A stretch of DNA of 64,000 nt, taken from NCBI GenBank assembly GCA_017473085.1, contig JAFUNF010000006.1, positions 248,001 to 312,000 on the forward strand, in the 5' to 3' direction. Below, piece after piece: positions 28,285 to 37,397 of this stretch; position 1 is the first letter of the stretch, and every line of letters begins with the position of its first letter. The notes under the pieces were generated by a model. It was not told the DNA's origin, did not search any database, and was given only the letters and a program-made list of their open reading frames with translations. The stretch is from Clostridia bacterium (GTDB lineage Bacteria > Bacillota > Clostridia > Oscillospirales > CAG-272). The translations under genes were made by a program, and so were the position numbers.

Positions 28285-29421
28285 CTATTTTCTAAACTTA
28301 ACAGATTTTGATACCGATAATAATATTCCCATTTCTGCAAGTAAAATAACGAGAGAACTACCACCATATGAGAAAAAAGGTAGAGATATTCCCGTATTAG
28401 GAATTAAATCTGTGACTACTAACATATTTAAAAATGCTTGAATTCCTATCTGTGCCGTAATTCCTAATGCAATTAAAGATGGAAATGTTTCGTTCACATC
28501 AATAGAAATTTTTATTCCTCTTAAAACTAATAGCAAAAACAATGTTATTAGCAAAACAGCTCCTAAAAATCCAGTTTCCTCACACCAAATTGTAAATATA
28601 AAGTCGTTTTGTGGTTCAGACACGTAGCTATACTTTTGCAAGCTATTAAAAAATCCAGTACCCCATAAGCCACCTGAGCCTATTGCGTATAGACCTTGAG
28701 TTGTTTGCCACTTATCGGTAAGAATGTCAGAGGTAGGATTAAGAAAAGATTCTATTCTTTTCATAGCATAGCTATTTGTAAGTAAAAACAATGCTCCACC
28801 AGTCAAAGCAACTCCACCATATGTAAATATCATTCCTTTTATTTTTGTTCCAGCCACAAAAATAATTGAAAGACCAATTAAGGCAACTATAATAGTTCCG
28901 GATAAATGCTTTTCCAATAAAACTAAGACAGCTGGGACAAAAAGAATAATTCCTGGTAAGATAAGCTCGTATAATATTCCTGTTTTAGTTCTCCTATCGT
29001 AATACCAGCTTAGCATCATAATTACACCAAGCTTCATCAATTCGGAAGGCTGAAACGACAAAGGCGTGTTAGGTATTCCCAACCATCTTTTTGCCACACC
29101 TTCTGAAAATCCACCAAATAGAACAATAACAAGTAAAAGCAAGCAAATACCATAAAACCAAGGAGTAATTTTTCGGTATATTTCCAAAGGAATTTTTACA
29201 CATAAGGTTAGTATTGCAAATCCAATTGCTAAGAAAACAGCTTGCCTTTTAACATAGTAAAATCCATCATGAAAATGACTTGATGCATACGGATAGCTGG
29301 CGCTGAAAACCATTACACTACCAAGAAAAAGAATAATTAAAAGCAAAGAAAAAAATCTATAATCAATTTTGTTCTTTCCTTTGCTTTTGACTTTTTTATT
29401 TGTTTTAAATAATTGCTTCAT
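28285..29421 (-). CDS. ftsW: SEDS peptidoglycan glycosyltransferase FtsW
   Basis: SEDS proteins polymerise lipid II; in a division cluster the likely member is FtsW. About ten hydrophobic segments are visible. Conserved features include SFQPSELMKLGVIM, the KRIESFLNP segment after TM7, WQTTQGLYAIGSGGLWGTGF, and PQNDFIFTIWCEETG in the large outer loop, then GISLPFFSYGGSSL near the end. An N-terminal basic stretch of about 20 residues is cytoplasmic. ATG 29421 overlaps the mraY stop (ATGA). The cluster position favours FtsW over RodA or SpoVE. Confidence 0.92.
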   Translation of the reverse strand: MKQLFKTNKKVKSKGKNKIDYRFFSLLLIILFLGSVMVFSASYPYASSHFHDGFYYVKRQAVFLAIGFAILTLCVKIPLEIYRKITPWFYGICLLLLVIVLFGGFSEGVAKRWLGIPNTPLSFQPSELMKLGVIMMLSWYYDRRTKTGILYELILPGIILFVPAVLVLLEKHLSGTIIVALIGLSIIFVAGTKIKGMIFTYGGVALTGGALFLLTNSYAMKRIESFLNPTSDILTDKWQTTQGLYAIGSGGLWGTGFFNSLQKYSYVSEPQNDFIFTIWCEETGFLGAVLLITLFLLLVLRGIKISIDVNETFPSLIALGITAQIGIQAFLNMLVVTDLIPNTGISLPFFSYGGSSLVILLAEMGILLSVSKSVKFRK

Positions 29422-30407
29422 ATCAAAAACACAAGTGCTAATGCACAAAAAATTAAATTAATTATGGTAAATGCAGTAACAATACTCGTTTCACTCCACC
29501 CACTCTTCTCTAAATGATGGTGAAGTGGTGCCATCTTAAACAAACGCTTTCCTTTCGTTATCTTGAAAAAAGCTACCTGCATAATTACACTAAGTGCTTC
29601 AAGCAGAAAGACAAATCCATATATCAATACTACTAGAAAATTATCAAATAATATCGCTCCAGATGCCACGATAGAACCAAGAAACAATGAACCTGTATCG
29701 CCCATAAAAACCTTAGCTGGATGCTTATTAAAAACTAAAAAGCCAAGAGTCCCACCCAACAAGCATGTGCCTAATGCGCCAAGCTCAAATATATTTAAAA
29801 GCATAGAAGCGACTACAAAGAGCAATCCCACAGTTGAGGAAACAGCTGACGCTAATCCATCTAACCCATCAGTTAAATTAACTGCGTTTACAAAGCCACA
29901 TAGAGTGAAAAACATTAAAATATAGCACCAAATACCAAAATCAATCTTTTTATTAATAAATGGTAAGCTCAAGGTTGTATTTATAGACTTGGTAAAATAT
30001 AAGAATATTATGAATAAGATTGCAATTATTGCTTGAAGTAAAAACTTTGTTTTAGCTGTTAGTCCTTCATTTTTACCTTTTTTCATTTTCATTGTGTCAT
30101 CGATTATTCCAATAACGCCATTTAAAATACAATAAAAAATTATTCCAAGCAAAATAAATTTGTTTCCATTTGGTTCACTTAAATAGAAAGCAAATGACAA
30201 AATTAATATTATAGCTATGGAAAAAAGAAAGCTAAGTCCACCCATAGTTGGTGTACCATCCTTTTTTCTATGCCATACGGGACCTACATCTAAAATAATT
30301 TGATTTACCTTTTTTCTTTTAAGCATAGGTATTAATGCCTTGCAAGAAATAACAGTTAGTGTAAAGGACAATAATAGATTTAAAATATAAATTACTGAAT
30401 TATTCAT
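29418..30407 (-). CDS. mraY: Phospho-MurNAc-pentapeptide transferase
   Basis: MraY joins UDP-MurNAc-pentapeptide to undecaprenyl phosphate, making lipid I. It is a ten-segment membrane protein. Diagnostic blocks are KKDGTPTMGGLSF, GIIDDTMKMKKGKNEGLTAKTKF (an Asp pair of the active site), NLTDGLDGLAS, and NKHPAKVFMGDTGSLFLG, ending with MAPLHHHLEKSGWSE. At 329 residues it is normal. It overlaps murF by 8 bp and ftsW by 4 bp. The usual murD between mraY and ftsW is absent. Confidence 0.97.
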   Translation of the reverse strand: MNNSVIYILNLLLSFTLTVISCKALIPMLKRKKVNQIILDVGPVWHRKKDGTPTMGGLSFLFSIAIILILSFAFYLSEPNGNKFILLGIIFYCILNGVIGIIDDTMKMKKGKNEGLTAKTKFLLQAIIAILFIIFLYFTKSINTTLSLPFINKKIDFGIWCYILMFFTLCGFVNAVNLTDGLDGLASAVSSTVGLLFVVASMLLNIFELGALGTCLLGGTLGFLVFNKHPAKVFMGDTGSLFLGSIVASGAILFDNFLVVLIYGFVFLLEALSVIMQVAFFKITKGKRLFKMAPLHHHLEKSGWSETSIVTAFTIINLIFCALALVFLI

Positions 30408-31725
30408 TTAGCTTTTCTTTCAATTTATCGATAATTTTTTCAAAATTTGCTTTTCTGCTAGCCTTAACTAACAAAACTCCACCCTTTATTTGCATTGCTA
30501 TCCTGTCTAAGTACTTATCATTGTTTTCAATCAGTTCGCCACCATCAAGTCCTTTTTGAATGAATTTTGCAAATTTACCATATAAAAATGCACCATTAGC
30601 ACCACTTTGCTTGCAAATTGCACCAATTTCCTTATGAAATTCTCCACTATCGTTTCCTAATTCAAGCATATCACCCAACAAAAAATACAGTTTTTTGTTG
30701 TTTCTTTTAGCATAGTCGGTTGCTGATAAAATCACTTCCTTCATAGACTCATATGATGCATTATAGCAATCGTTTATTATGGTGGTTTGACCTAATTTTA
30801 TGACTTCTTCCCTGTTTTCTTCCTTTTTAAATTTCAATAAGCCATTACGAATTTTTTCGTTTGATACATTTAAAAGCTTTCCAACAGTATAAGCAATCAA
30901 AGAATTATATGCATTACATTTAAATATAGAATTTAACCTATATTTTTCTCCAGTTTTAAGAGTTATTTCCATATCATCGCTGTTTTCTATAATTCTTTCT
31001 ATATAATTATCGCCACCTTTTCCTAAAAATATAGTCTTAGTAGCTTGATAATTAAAAGTAACAAATCGTTCCTCATATGGCACTATTGCAATGCTGGGAT
31101 TATAGTTTAGTATTTCCGTTTTGGCATTAAATATATTCTCCCTTGATTTTAAAGCCTCCAAATGTGCTTCAGTACAATTAGTAATTACTACAATTTCTGG
31201 TTTGCAAATATACGCAAGCCAATCAATTTGGCCTAAGCCACGCATTCCCATTTCTACAACACAATAATCCTCATTTGTAATAGATAGAAGGGTTAAAGGT
31301 ACACCTATTTCGTTATTATAGTTTTTTTCCGTACCACAGACAGAGTATTTTTCACTTAAAACGGCTTTAATCATATTTTTAGTTGTTGTCTTTCCAACGC
31401 TTCCAGTTATACCAATTACCTTTGTATCCCCCTTGTGTTCCTTTGCCAATAGCCCCAATGCCATTATTACATCATTAACATAAATTATGCTGACAGATAC
31501 ATCTATTAGCTTCTGTGCAATGATCAATTTTGCTCCATTTTGTATCGCCTGGTCTACATAATCATGTCCGTCGAAATTTTCGCCTTTTATTGCAAAAAAG
31601 CATGTATTTTCTTCGCATTCCCTTGAATTTAGCGAAATTGAAGTAATTTCACAATTATCCCCAACAAGAATACCATTTGTAACTTCAGCAATTTTAGATG
31701 CCATATATGATACATTCTTAATCAT
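30400..31725 (-). CDS. murF: UDP-MurNAc-tripeptide-D-Ala-D-Ala ligase
   Basis: MurF adds the D-Ala-D-Ala dipeptide to complete the stem peptide. The Mur ligase ATP loop is GITGSVGKTTTKNMI, followed by YNNEIGVPLTLL, EMGMRGLGQI and NDCYNASYESM, the last being distinctive of MurF. The three-domain layout and 441-residue length are standard. It overlaps murE by 4 bp and mraY by 8 bp, so the set is translationally coupled. Confidence 0.96.
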   Translation of the reverse strand: MIKNVSYMASKIAEVTNGILVGDNCEITSISLNSRECEENTCFFAIKGENFDGHDYVDQAIQNGAKLIIAQKLIDVSVSIIYVNDVIMALGLLAKEHKGDTKVIGITGSVGKTTTKNMIKAVLSEKYSVCGTEKNYNNEIGVPLTLLSITNEDYCVVEMGMRGLGQIDWLAYICKPEIVVITNCTEAHLEALKSRENIFNAKTEILNYNPSIAIVPYEERFVTFNYQATKTIFLGKGGDNYIERIIENSDDMEITLKTGEKYRLNSIFKCNAYNSLIAYTVGKLLNVSNEKIRNGLLKFKKEENREEVIKLGQTTIINDCYNASYESMKEVILSATDYAKRNNKKLYFLLGDMLELGNDSGEFHKEIGAICKQSGANGAFLYGKFAKFIQKGLDGGELIENNDKYLDRIAMQIKGGVLLVKASRKANFEKIIDKLKEKLNE

Positions 31726-33185
31726 TTTTTAAATATTTTGTCTAAAACCTCTCTTTCATCAAATGATTTTTTTCCAGTTGAATCTATTTGATACGTTTCG
31801 TGTCCCTTCCCTAAAAGCAATAACACTCCATTTCTTTTCATAGAATCTACACCAAATTTAATCGCCTTTTCTCTATCCTCTATTACCTTGTATCTATTAT
31901 TTTTTACCTCATTTAAAATATCTGTAAAAATCTGTTTTGGGCTTTCAGTTCTGGAATTGTCAGAGGTAATTATTGTAAAATCTGCCGTTTCGGTTGCAAT
32001 TTGACCCATTTTTGACCTTTTCGATCTATCTCTTTCTCCTCCGCAACCAAAAACAACAATTAGCCTTTTTTTAGGGTATATTTCTCTGATTTCTTTGATT
32101 ACACACTCCATTGCTTCTGGTGTATGTGCGTAATCAATATAAATACACCTTTTTTTGTATCTTTCGAGTCTTCCCTTAACGCCTTTTGTATTTTTGATAC
32201 CATCTCTAATACACTTTTTAGGAATACCAAGAGAATCAGCACACAGTATCGCACACAAGCAATTGTATATGTTAAAGCCCCCTATTAGCTTTGTTTCAAT
32301 ATTATATCGCTCGTTCTTATAATTTATTGTGAATTTATTTCCAAATCCAGTTTTCTTAGTGTTTGTGGCATACATGTCTGGTTTTCCTTCACACGAATAT
32401 GAAAGCGTTCTTCCCTTATATCTGCTTGACAAAATTTTTCCATATTCATCATCAATATTTACTATACATAACTTACACTTCTTAAAAAGCTTTTCTTTTG
32501 CAGAAAAATAGCTATCCATATCCTTGTGGAAATCCAAATGCTCATGGGAAAGATTTGTAAATATTCCTATTTCAATATCGCAACCTGATAGTTTATTTTG
32601 CTCAAGTGCATGAGATGAAGCCTCCATAACAACATATTCAACCTTGCTACGCTTCATTCTGTCAAGTAAGCCATATAAAATTTCGGGATCGGGAGTTGTC
32701 ATAGCAGAGTGTTTTCCTACAACCTCACTGCCTCCACCTGTTTCTATTCGCTCATTGTTTATTAAAACCTCTATAGTTGATATTAAGCCACAGCTCTTTT
32801 TTGATTCTTTTAATATGCTATAAATTAAGTATGCACTAGTAGTTTTTCCATTAGTGCCTGTTATGGCAATCAACTTCATTTCTTTAGTAGGATTTAAATA
32901 ATAATTTGACCACATCAAAGATAATGCCATTCTTGCATCATTTACAAGCACATAGGGCACAAGCTCCGTACAACTACTTTTTTCATCGGTTACTACTGCT
33001 AAAGCACCATTTTTTAAGGCATTGTTCACATATGAATTTCCATCAACGCACGTTCCTTTTATTGCGACAAAAACACCGTTTTTAACCGTCTTACGCGAGT
33101 CTGACGATATTTCAGAGCATTCAACATCCAAATTCATATTTGTATCTATTATTTCAATGCCTTTTAGTAAACTTTTTAACTGCAT
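31722..33185 (-). CDS. murE: UDP-MurNAc-tripeptide synthetase MurE
   Basis: MurE adds the third stem-peptide residue. The ATP loop is AITGTNGKTTSAYLI; MTTPDPE and EASSHALEQNKLSG are family blocks. The specificity loop reads TSDNSRTESP. It keeps the Arg of the DNPR motif found in meso-diaminopimelate-adding enzymes, so a DAP-type wall is the better guess, though Pro is replaced by Ser. ATG 33185 is preferred: AGAGGA lies 6 bp before it and inside the preceding PBP stop region; the frame also opens at an upstream TTG. Confidence 0.95.
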   Translation of the reverse strand: MQLKSLLKGIEIIDTNMNLDVECSEISSDSRKTVKNGVFVAIKGTCVDGNSYVNNALKNGALAVVTDEKSSCTELVPYVLVNDARMALSLMWSNYYLNPTKEMKLIAITGTNGKTTSAYLIYSILKESKKSCGLISTIEVLINNERIETGGGSEVVGKHSAMTTPDPEILYGLLDRMKRSKVEYVVMEASSHALEQNKLSGCDIEIGIFTNLSHEHLDFHKDMDSYFSAKEKLFKKCKLCIVNIDDEYGKILSSRYKGRTLSYSCEGKPDMYATNTKKTGFGNKFTINYKNERYNIETKLIGGFNIYNCLCAILCADSLGIPKKCIRDGIKNTKGVKGRLERYKKRCIYIDYAHTPEAMECVIKEIREIYPKKRLIVVFGCGGERDRSKRSKMGQIATETADFTIITSDNSRTESPKQIFTDILNEVKNNRYKVIEDREKAIKFGVDSMKRNGVLLLLGKGHETYQIDSTGKKSFDEREVLDKIFKK

Positions 33186-33187
33186 AA

Positions 33188-35410
33188 TCAATCCTCTTCA
33201 TCGTATAAAAGCTTTATGGTTATTACAGACCCCTTTTGCAAGCTAACACCTGCCGAAGGATATTGTGATACCACCTTTGCGTTGCTACCAGCCTTAAAGG
33301 CTCCTGCCCCCTCTATCTTGATATTGAATCCAGCATTAATAATCAACAAATTTGCTTGCTCTGCCGACAAGGATATAACATCTGGAACAATAGAATAATT
33401 GCCATCATTTTTTTCGGTATAAAGCAAAATTTTACCTGTTTTTTTATAAATAACACTATTTTCTCGTGGCATTTGCGTAATTACTTTATCACCATTCCCT
33501 ATTACCTCATAACTAATTGATTGCTCCTTTAGTAGAGCAACTGCCTCAGAAATACTTTTCCCCTCAACACTTGGCACCTTAATTTGTTCATGCTCTATAT
33601 CGCTATCGTTATATACAGCTTTAATGCCTAAGTATGGTAATATTAACTCTAAAAGCTTAGACACATAAGGGGCGGCAACCACGCTACCATATTTACTACC
33701 TATAGTAGGCTCATCTACAAGTATTATTACTGCAACCTGTGCATCCTCGCTGGGTGCATATGCTACGCACGAGGATACTCTATACGATGTATTTCCCTGC
33801 TCATCATATTTATCCTTTTTCTCCGAGGTACCAGTTTTGGCGGCAATGCTATATCCTGCCACATAAGCATTTTTTGCGCCACCCTCGCCATCAACACCTT
33901 CCTTTAATATTTGTGTAATAGTAGCACAAATATCTGAATCTATTATTTGATTTTTTGTCGTAGCCTCATTCTCAAATATTACATTGCCATCATTGTCAAC
34001 GATTTTCTTTAAAAAATGTGGAGTAACATCATAGCCACCATTAGCTATAATACTAATAGCTCTTAGCTGCTGTATGGCAGTTGTTTTGAAGGTTTGCCCA
34101 AAGGAATAAACAGCCAAGGAAACATTAGAAAAGTTTTCAAAGCTATGGTAGTATCCCTTTGCCTCAGATGGTAAATCTATTCCCGTTTTTCCTGTGTAAC
34201 CAAATTTTTTAAAATACTCATAAAATGTTTCTCTTCCAATTGAAAAAGCTAACTTCATCATTGATGGATTGCATGACTGCTGTAAGGCTTCAGAAAAGGA
34301 AATATTACCATGTCCCTTTCTTTTGTGACAGCTAATCGCTCTGTAAAAGCCATCTATTTTTAATGCCCCTGTACATGTAAATCTTTCATTAAGTGATGAT
34401 GCCCCTTCTTGCAAAGCAACAGATGTTGTAACAATCTTAAACGTTGAGCCCGGCTCGTATAATTCTGTTACTGCTTTATTATTCCACATAGCAAAAAGAG
34501 AATTATAGTACTGTGTATTATATTCCTTGCTTCCCTTCTCTAATTCGCTTAATTTATTTGCAGACTGCTCATCCAAAACATATGGTTGATTTAAGTCAAA
34601 GCTTGGATATACTGCCATTGCATATATTTCACCAGTTTTAGGATTCATTACTATTCCAGCTGAACGATTTTGAGCGCCAGACTCTATTGAAGCAAGTCTT
34701 AGTTGCTCTTCGAGCTGATATTGAATGTATAAATCAAGTGTACTTACTAAATTATATCCATTTTCATCCTCTATATATTCCTCATACTGAAATGGCATAT
34801 CATTACTTTGTGCATCCTGTGCCGTAATATATTTTCCGTTTGTTCCTTCTATTATATTGTTATAGACTTTCTCAAGACCATAAATACCTACACCATCGGC
34901 GTTTACAAAGCCAAGTGTATGGGATGCAAGATTTGAAAACGGATAATATCTTTTACTACTTGCACTTAGTTGAATTTGGTCTTCAAGTGAGTGTTCTTTT
35001 ATTAGTTTTCTTATTTCATCTACTGTATTTTTTTCTAAATCATTATCAATTACTTGATATTTGTACCCTCTTTTATTTGCTTTTTCAAAAATAGTTTCAT
35101 ACTTTTCATTTAAAATTTTTGAAAGTTGCCTTGCGACAAACTCAGGGTTTTCTATATTTTTGGGAACTAAATACAGTATCCATACTGTTTTATTTGATGC
35201 TAATGTAACACCATTTCTATCATAAATACTTCCCCTTAACGGATTGACACTGGTCTCTATGGTTAACTGCTCAAACACATTATTTTGATATGTACTATTT
35301 TCAATAATTTGCAACTTAAATAAAGCTATACATATTAATGTTGCTAAAATCAGAAAAAATGCTAAAAGTATTACTGTCCTTTTTTTAATTTTTGAACTTA
35401 AATTTTTCAT
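33188..35410 (-). CDS. Class B penicillin-binding protein with PASTA domains (FtsI/SpoVD type)
   Basis: A transpeptidase that cross-links septal (or spore) peptidoglycan. One N-terminal membrane segment (about 12-32) anchors it; a dimerisation domain follows (LRGSIYDRNGVTLA). The transpeptidase motifs are EPGSTFK (active Ser322, Lys325), SCN (Ser379-Asn381) and KTG (525-527). Two PASTA domains close the protein (about 610-672 and 674-738). SpoVD and division PBP2B share this build; the cluster position before murE fits either. It lies 97 bp downstream of a terminator, so it may have its own start of transcription. Confidence 0.94.
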   Translation of the reverse strand: MKNLSSKIKKRTVILLAFFLILATLICIALFKLQIIENSTYQNNVFEQLTIETSVNPLRGSIYDRNGVTLASNKTVWILYLVPKNIENPEFVARQLSKILNEKYETIFEKANKRGYKYQVIDNDLEKNTVDEIRKLIKEHSLEDQIQLSASSKRYYPFSNLASHTLGFVNADGVGIYGLEKVYNNIIEGTNGKYITAQDAQSNDMPFQYEEYIEDENGYNLVSTLDLYIQYQLEEQLRLASIESGAQNRSAGIVMNPKTGEIYAMAVYPSFDLNQPYVLDEQSANKLSELEKGSKEYNTQYYNSLFAMWNNKAVTELYEPGSTFKIVTTSVALQEGASSLNERFTCTGALKIDGFYRAISCHKRKGHGNISFSEALQQSCNPSMMKLAFSIGRETFYEYFKKFGYTGKTGIDLPSEAKGYYHSFENFSNVSLAVYSFGQTFKTTAIQQLRAISIIANGGYDVTPHFLKKIVDNDGNVIFENEATTKNQIIDSDICATITQILKEGVDGEGGAKNAYVAGYSIAAKTGTSEKKDKYDEQGNTSYRVSSCVAYAPSEDAQVAVIILVDEPTIGSKYGSVVAAPYVSKLLELILPYLGIKAVYNDSDIEHEQIKVPSVEGKSISEAVALLKEQSISYEVIGNGDKVITQMPRENSVIYKKTGKILLYTEKNDGNYSIVPDVISLSAEQANLLIINAGFNIKIEGAGAFKAGSNAKVVSQYPSAGVSLQKGSVITIKLLYDEED

Positions 35411-35462
35411 ATCTACACCCCATATTACTATATATACTATATGAAGGATTTTTTATAATATG

Positions 35463-35492
35463 AAAAAAGCCTCGGTCCAAAACCGAGGCTTT
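35463..35492 (-). terminator. Terminator inside the cell wall cluster
   Basis: AAAGCCTCGGT/ACCGAGGCTTT hairpin with six T on the minus strand, between the FtsL-position gene and the PBP gene. It divides mraZ-rsmH-ftsL-like from PBP-murE-murF-mraY-ftsW-murG. Confidence 0.85.
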
Positions 35493-35507
35493 CTCAATCA
35501 AAATATA

Positions 35508-35807
35508 TTAGATAATAAGCAAACCTGAAATAACAACCAAAAGCATTACAGTTGCTAAAGCGGTAATAATTACAGATGGAATAGGAAATTCTTTCTTTGA
35601 AAATGACACTTCATTTTCCATAGAATTATCTACATTGCGATTTAAAGCAGCTTTTGCGTTGCTTTCAATTTTTATATATCTTGTATCACGAGCCTTATTT
35701 TCTCTTTTTTGACTCTTTGCTTGAACCTTTTTAGAAAATATGCTGTTGTCATCCTTTGATTTGGATGCCCTATTTACGTTGTAATTTCTCATAGTTGTTC
35801 CGTACAT
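35508..35807 (-). CDS. Short single-pass membrane protein in the FtsL position
   Basis: A 99-residue protein between rsmH and the PBP gene, where ftsL is normally found. Residues 1-70 are strongly basic and polar (cytoplasmic). A single hydrophobic segment (about 76-99, VIITALATVMLLVVISGLLII) ends exactly at the stop codon. True FtsL has a short inside part, one membrane segment and a periplasmic coiled coil; here the outside part is missing. ATG 35807 has AGGAGG 8 bp before it; the frame extends to 35831 without a better site. A terminator 16 bp downstream shows the gene truly ends here. It is a positional FtsL analogue at best. Confidence 0.6.
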   Translation of the reverse strand: MYGTTMRNYNVNRASKSKDDNSIFSKKVQAKSQKRENKARDTRYIKIESNAKAALNRNVDNSMENEVSFSKKEFPIPSVIITALATVMLLVVISGLLII

Positions 35808-35831
35808 TTTAACATCCTCCTGCTTTTTCAA

Positions 35832-36767
35832 CTATAATTTTTCAGCTATTCTTAACTTTGCACATTTAGAACGTGAATTTTCATTTAGTTCTCTCTGTGA
35901 AGCTGTAATTGGTTTTTTCGTAATAATTTTAATTTTTGGTTTGTTTCCACAAACACAAATTGGAAAATCCTTAGGGCATTTGCACCCTTGGGAGTAATCG
36001 TTAAAAGAAGTTTTTACAAGTCTGTCCTCGAGTGAATGGAATGTCATTATAACAATCCTTCCACCTGGCTTCAACCTTGAAACTGCTGTATCAATTGCCG
36101 GTTTTATTACATCCAACTCGTGGTTTACTTCAATTCGTATTGCTTGAAAAGTTCTTTTTGCTGGATGCTGAGCCTCTTTTCTTGCTGCAGCTGTGGGAAT
36201 TGCTCCCTTTACAATTTCAGCAAGCTCTAAAGTAGTTTTAATTGGAGAAGATTGTCTCTTGTTAACAATCGCTCTGGCAACAAGATGAGCAAATCTTTCT
36301 TCTCCGTATTCCTTAATGATTTCTTTAAGCTGTTGTTCGCTATATTCATTTACAACATTGTATGCTGAAAAGGGGGAAAGTGGGTCCATTCGCATATCAA
36401 GTTCTGCGTCACTATTATACGAGAACCCACGTTCAGCAGTGTCAAGCTGATGAGACGAGACACCTAAATCCATTATTACACCATCAATATCATCAATGCT
36501 TAAATCATTTAACACCTGTTCTAAATTAGAAAAATTATTTTTAACTAATATAGAACATTTTTCGTAGCCAGCAAAACGCTTTCTACAAGCCTCTAACGCA
36601 TTGTCATCTTGATCTATAGAGATAAGCTTACCATCACTTAAACGTTTAAGAATTTCTATCGAATGACCACCACCTCCAGCGGTACAATCAACGTAAATTC
36701 CGTTTGGATTTATATTCAATCCGTCTATACACTCGGTAAGCATTACAGAATAATGAGAGAATTCCAT
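35832..36767 (-). CDS. rsmH: 16S rRNA (cytosine-1402-N4)-methyltransferase
   Basis: RsmH (MraW) methylates N4 of C1402 in the decoding centre. Family blocks are HYSVMLTECIDGL, VDCTAGGGGHS (AdoMet site), VIMDLGVSSHQLD, RMDPLSPFSAYNVVN and IVIMTFHSLEDRLVK. The C-terminal region has a cysteine cluster (CKCPKDFPICVC) common in Firmicutes. The 311-residue length is normal. It starts 4 bp after mraZ without a strong own site. Confidence 0.97.
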   Translation of the reverse strand: MEFSHYSVMLTECIDGLNINPNGIYVDCTAGGGGHSIEILKRLSDGKLISIDQDDNALEACRKRFAGYEKCSILVKNNFSNLEQVLNDLSIDDIDGVIMDLGVSSHQLDTAERGFSYNSDAELDMRMDPLSPFSAYNVVNEYSEQQLKEIIKEYGEERFAHLVARAIVNKRQSSPIKTTLELAEIVKGAIPTAAARKEAQHPAKRTFQAIRIEVNHELDVIKPAIDTAVSRLKPGGRIVIMTFHSLEDRLVKTSFNDYSQGCKCPKDFPICVCGNKPKIKIITKKPITASQRELNENSRSKCAKLRIAEKL

Positions 36768-36771
36768 ATTC

Positions 36772-37194
36772 TTATAGACCCATGCCGATCATAGCACGCT
36801 TGATTTCGTCCATATTGATATTCTTACGTTTAGCATCGAATACATCCTTCGACCAAATTTCAATATGATTACCTACGCCTACGACTACAACATTTTTTTC
36901 AATTTCAACTTGTTCCTTCAAAAACTGTGGAATAACTACTCTTCCTTGAGAATCAATTTGTACATCGACAGTGTTTGAATAAACCTCACGAATGTAATCG
37001 GCAAACTGCAATGGTGGAAGTGTTGTTAGGCTTTCCTCATATTTTTCCCATTCTCTGTTGGAATAAACCATAATACATTTTTCCAAACCATTGAAGGTTA
37101 GCTTAAAGGAGCTCTCGAGCGCTTCTTTATATTTAGCTGGTATAAACATACGATTTTTTGCATCAATTGTATGTTCAAATCTTCCATAAAGCAT
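36772..37194 (-). CDS. mraZ: Transcriptional regulator MraZ
   Basis: MraZ is an AbrB-like DNA-binding protein that represses the mra/dcw operon from repeats near its own promoter. Two swapped-hairpin half domains are visible, each with the DNA-contact pattern: DAKNRMFIPAKYKE and DSQGRVVIPQFLKE. The start ATG 37194 has AAAGGAG 7 bp before it and opens with MLYGRFEHTIDAKNR, the usual N-terminus; the longer frame from 37227 would cover the operator. The 140-residue length is standard. Confidence 0.96.
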   Translation of the reverse strand: MLYGRFEHTIDAKNRMFIPAKYKEALESSFKLTFNGLEKCIMVYSNREWEKYEESLTTLPPLQFADYIREVYSNTVDVQIDSQGRVVIPQFLKEQVEIEKNVVVVGVGNHIEIWSKDVFDAKRKNINMDEIKRAMIGMGL

Positions 37195-37208
37195 ACGCTT
37201 GCTCCTTT

Positions 37209-37244
37209 CTCCACGAGGATCTACCATCCTCCACTTTTCTCCAC
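37209..37244 (-). promoter_or_regulatory. Phased MraZ-type operator boxes
   Basis: Minus-strand GTGGAG occurs three times, at 37209-37214, 37229-37234 and 37239-37244, that is 20 and 10 bp apart, all on one face of the helix. They lie between the -10 element and the mraZ start codon. MraZ in other bacteria binds short direct repeats with 10-bp period at the same place. Confidence 0.6.
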
Positions 37245-37254
37245 TTACGCTTCA

Positions 37255-37283
37255 ATTATACAACATTAATTTTCAAATTGCAA
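37255..37283 (-). promoter_or_regulatory. Promoter of mraZ cluster
   Basis: Minus-strand TTGCAA (37278-37283) and TATAAT (37255-37260), 17-bp spacer, with the GTGGAG boxes starting 10 bp downstream. Confidence 0.75.
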
Positions 37284-37365
37284 GAGTTTTTTCGAAAAAT
37301 TTAGAAAAAAATTCTTGTTATATTATATATTATAGGGGAATTGTGGTGGAAAGTGGTTTAAATAC

Positions 37366-37397
37366 AAAAAATCTCCACAATTCTGTGGAGATTTTTT
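37366..37397 (-). terminator. Terminator of uvrC-rsmD-coaD
   Basis: AAAAAATCTCCACA/TGTGGAGATTTTTT hairpin overlapping the coaD stop by two bases. Confidence 0.85.
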
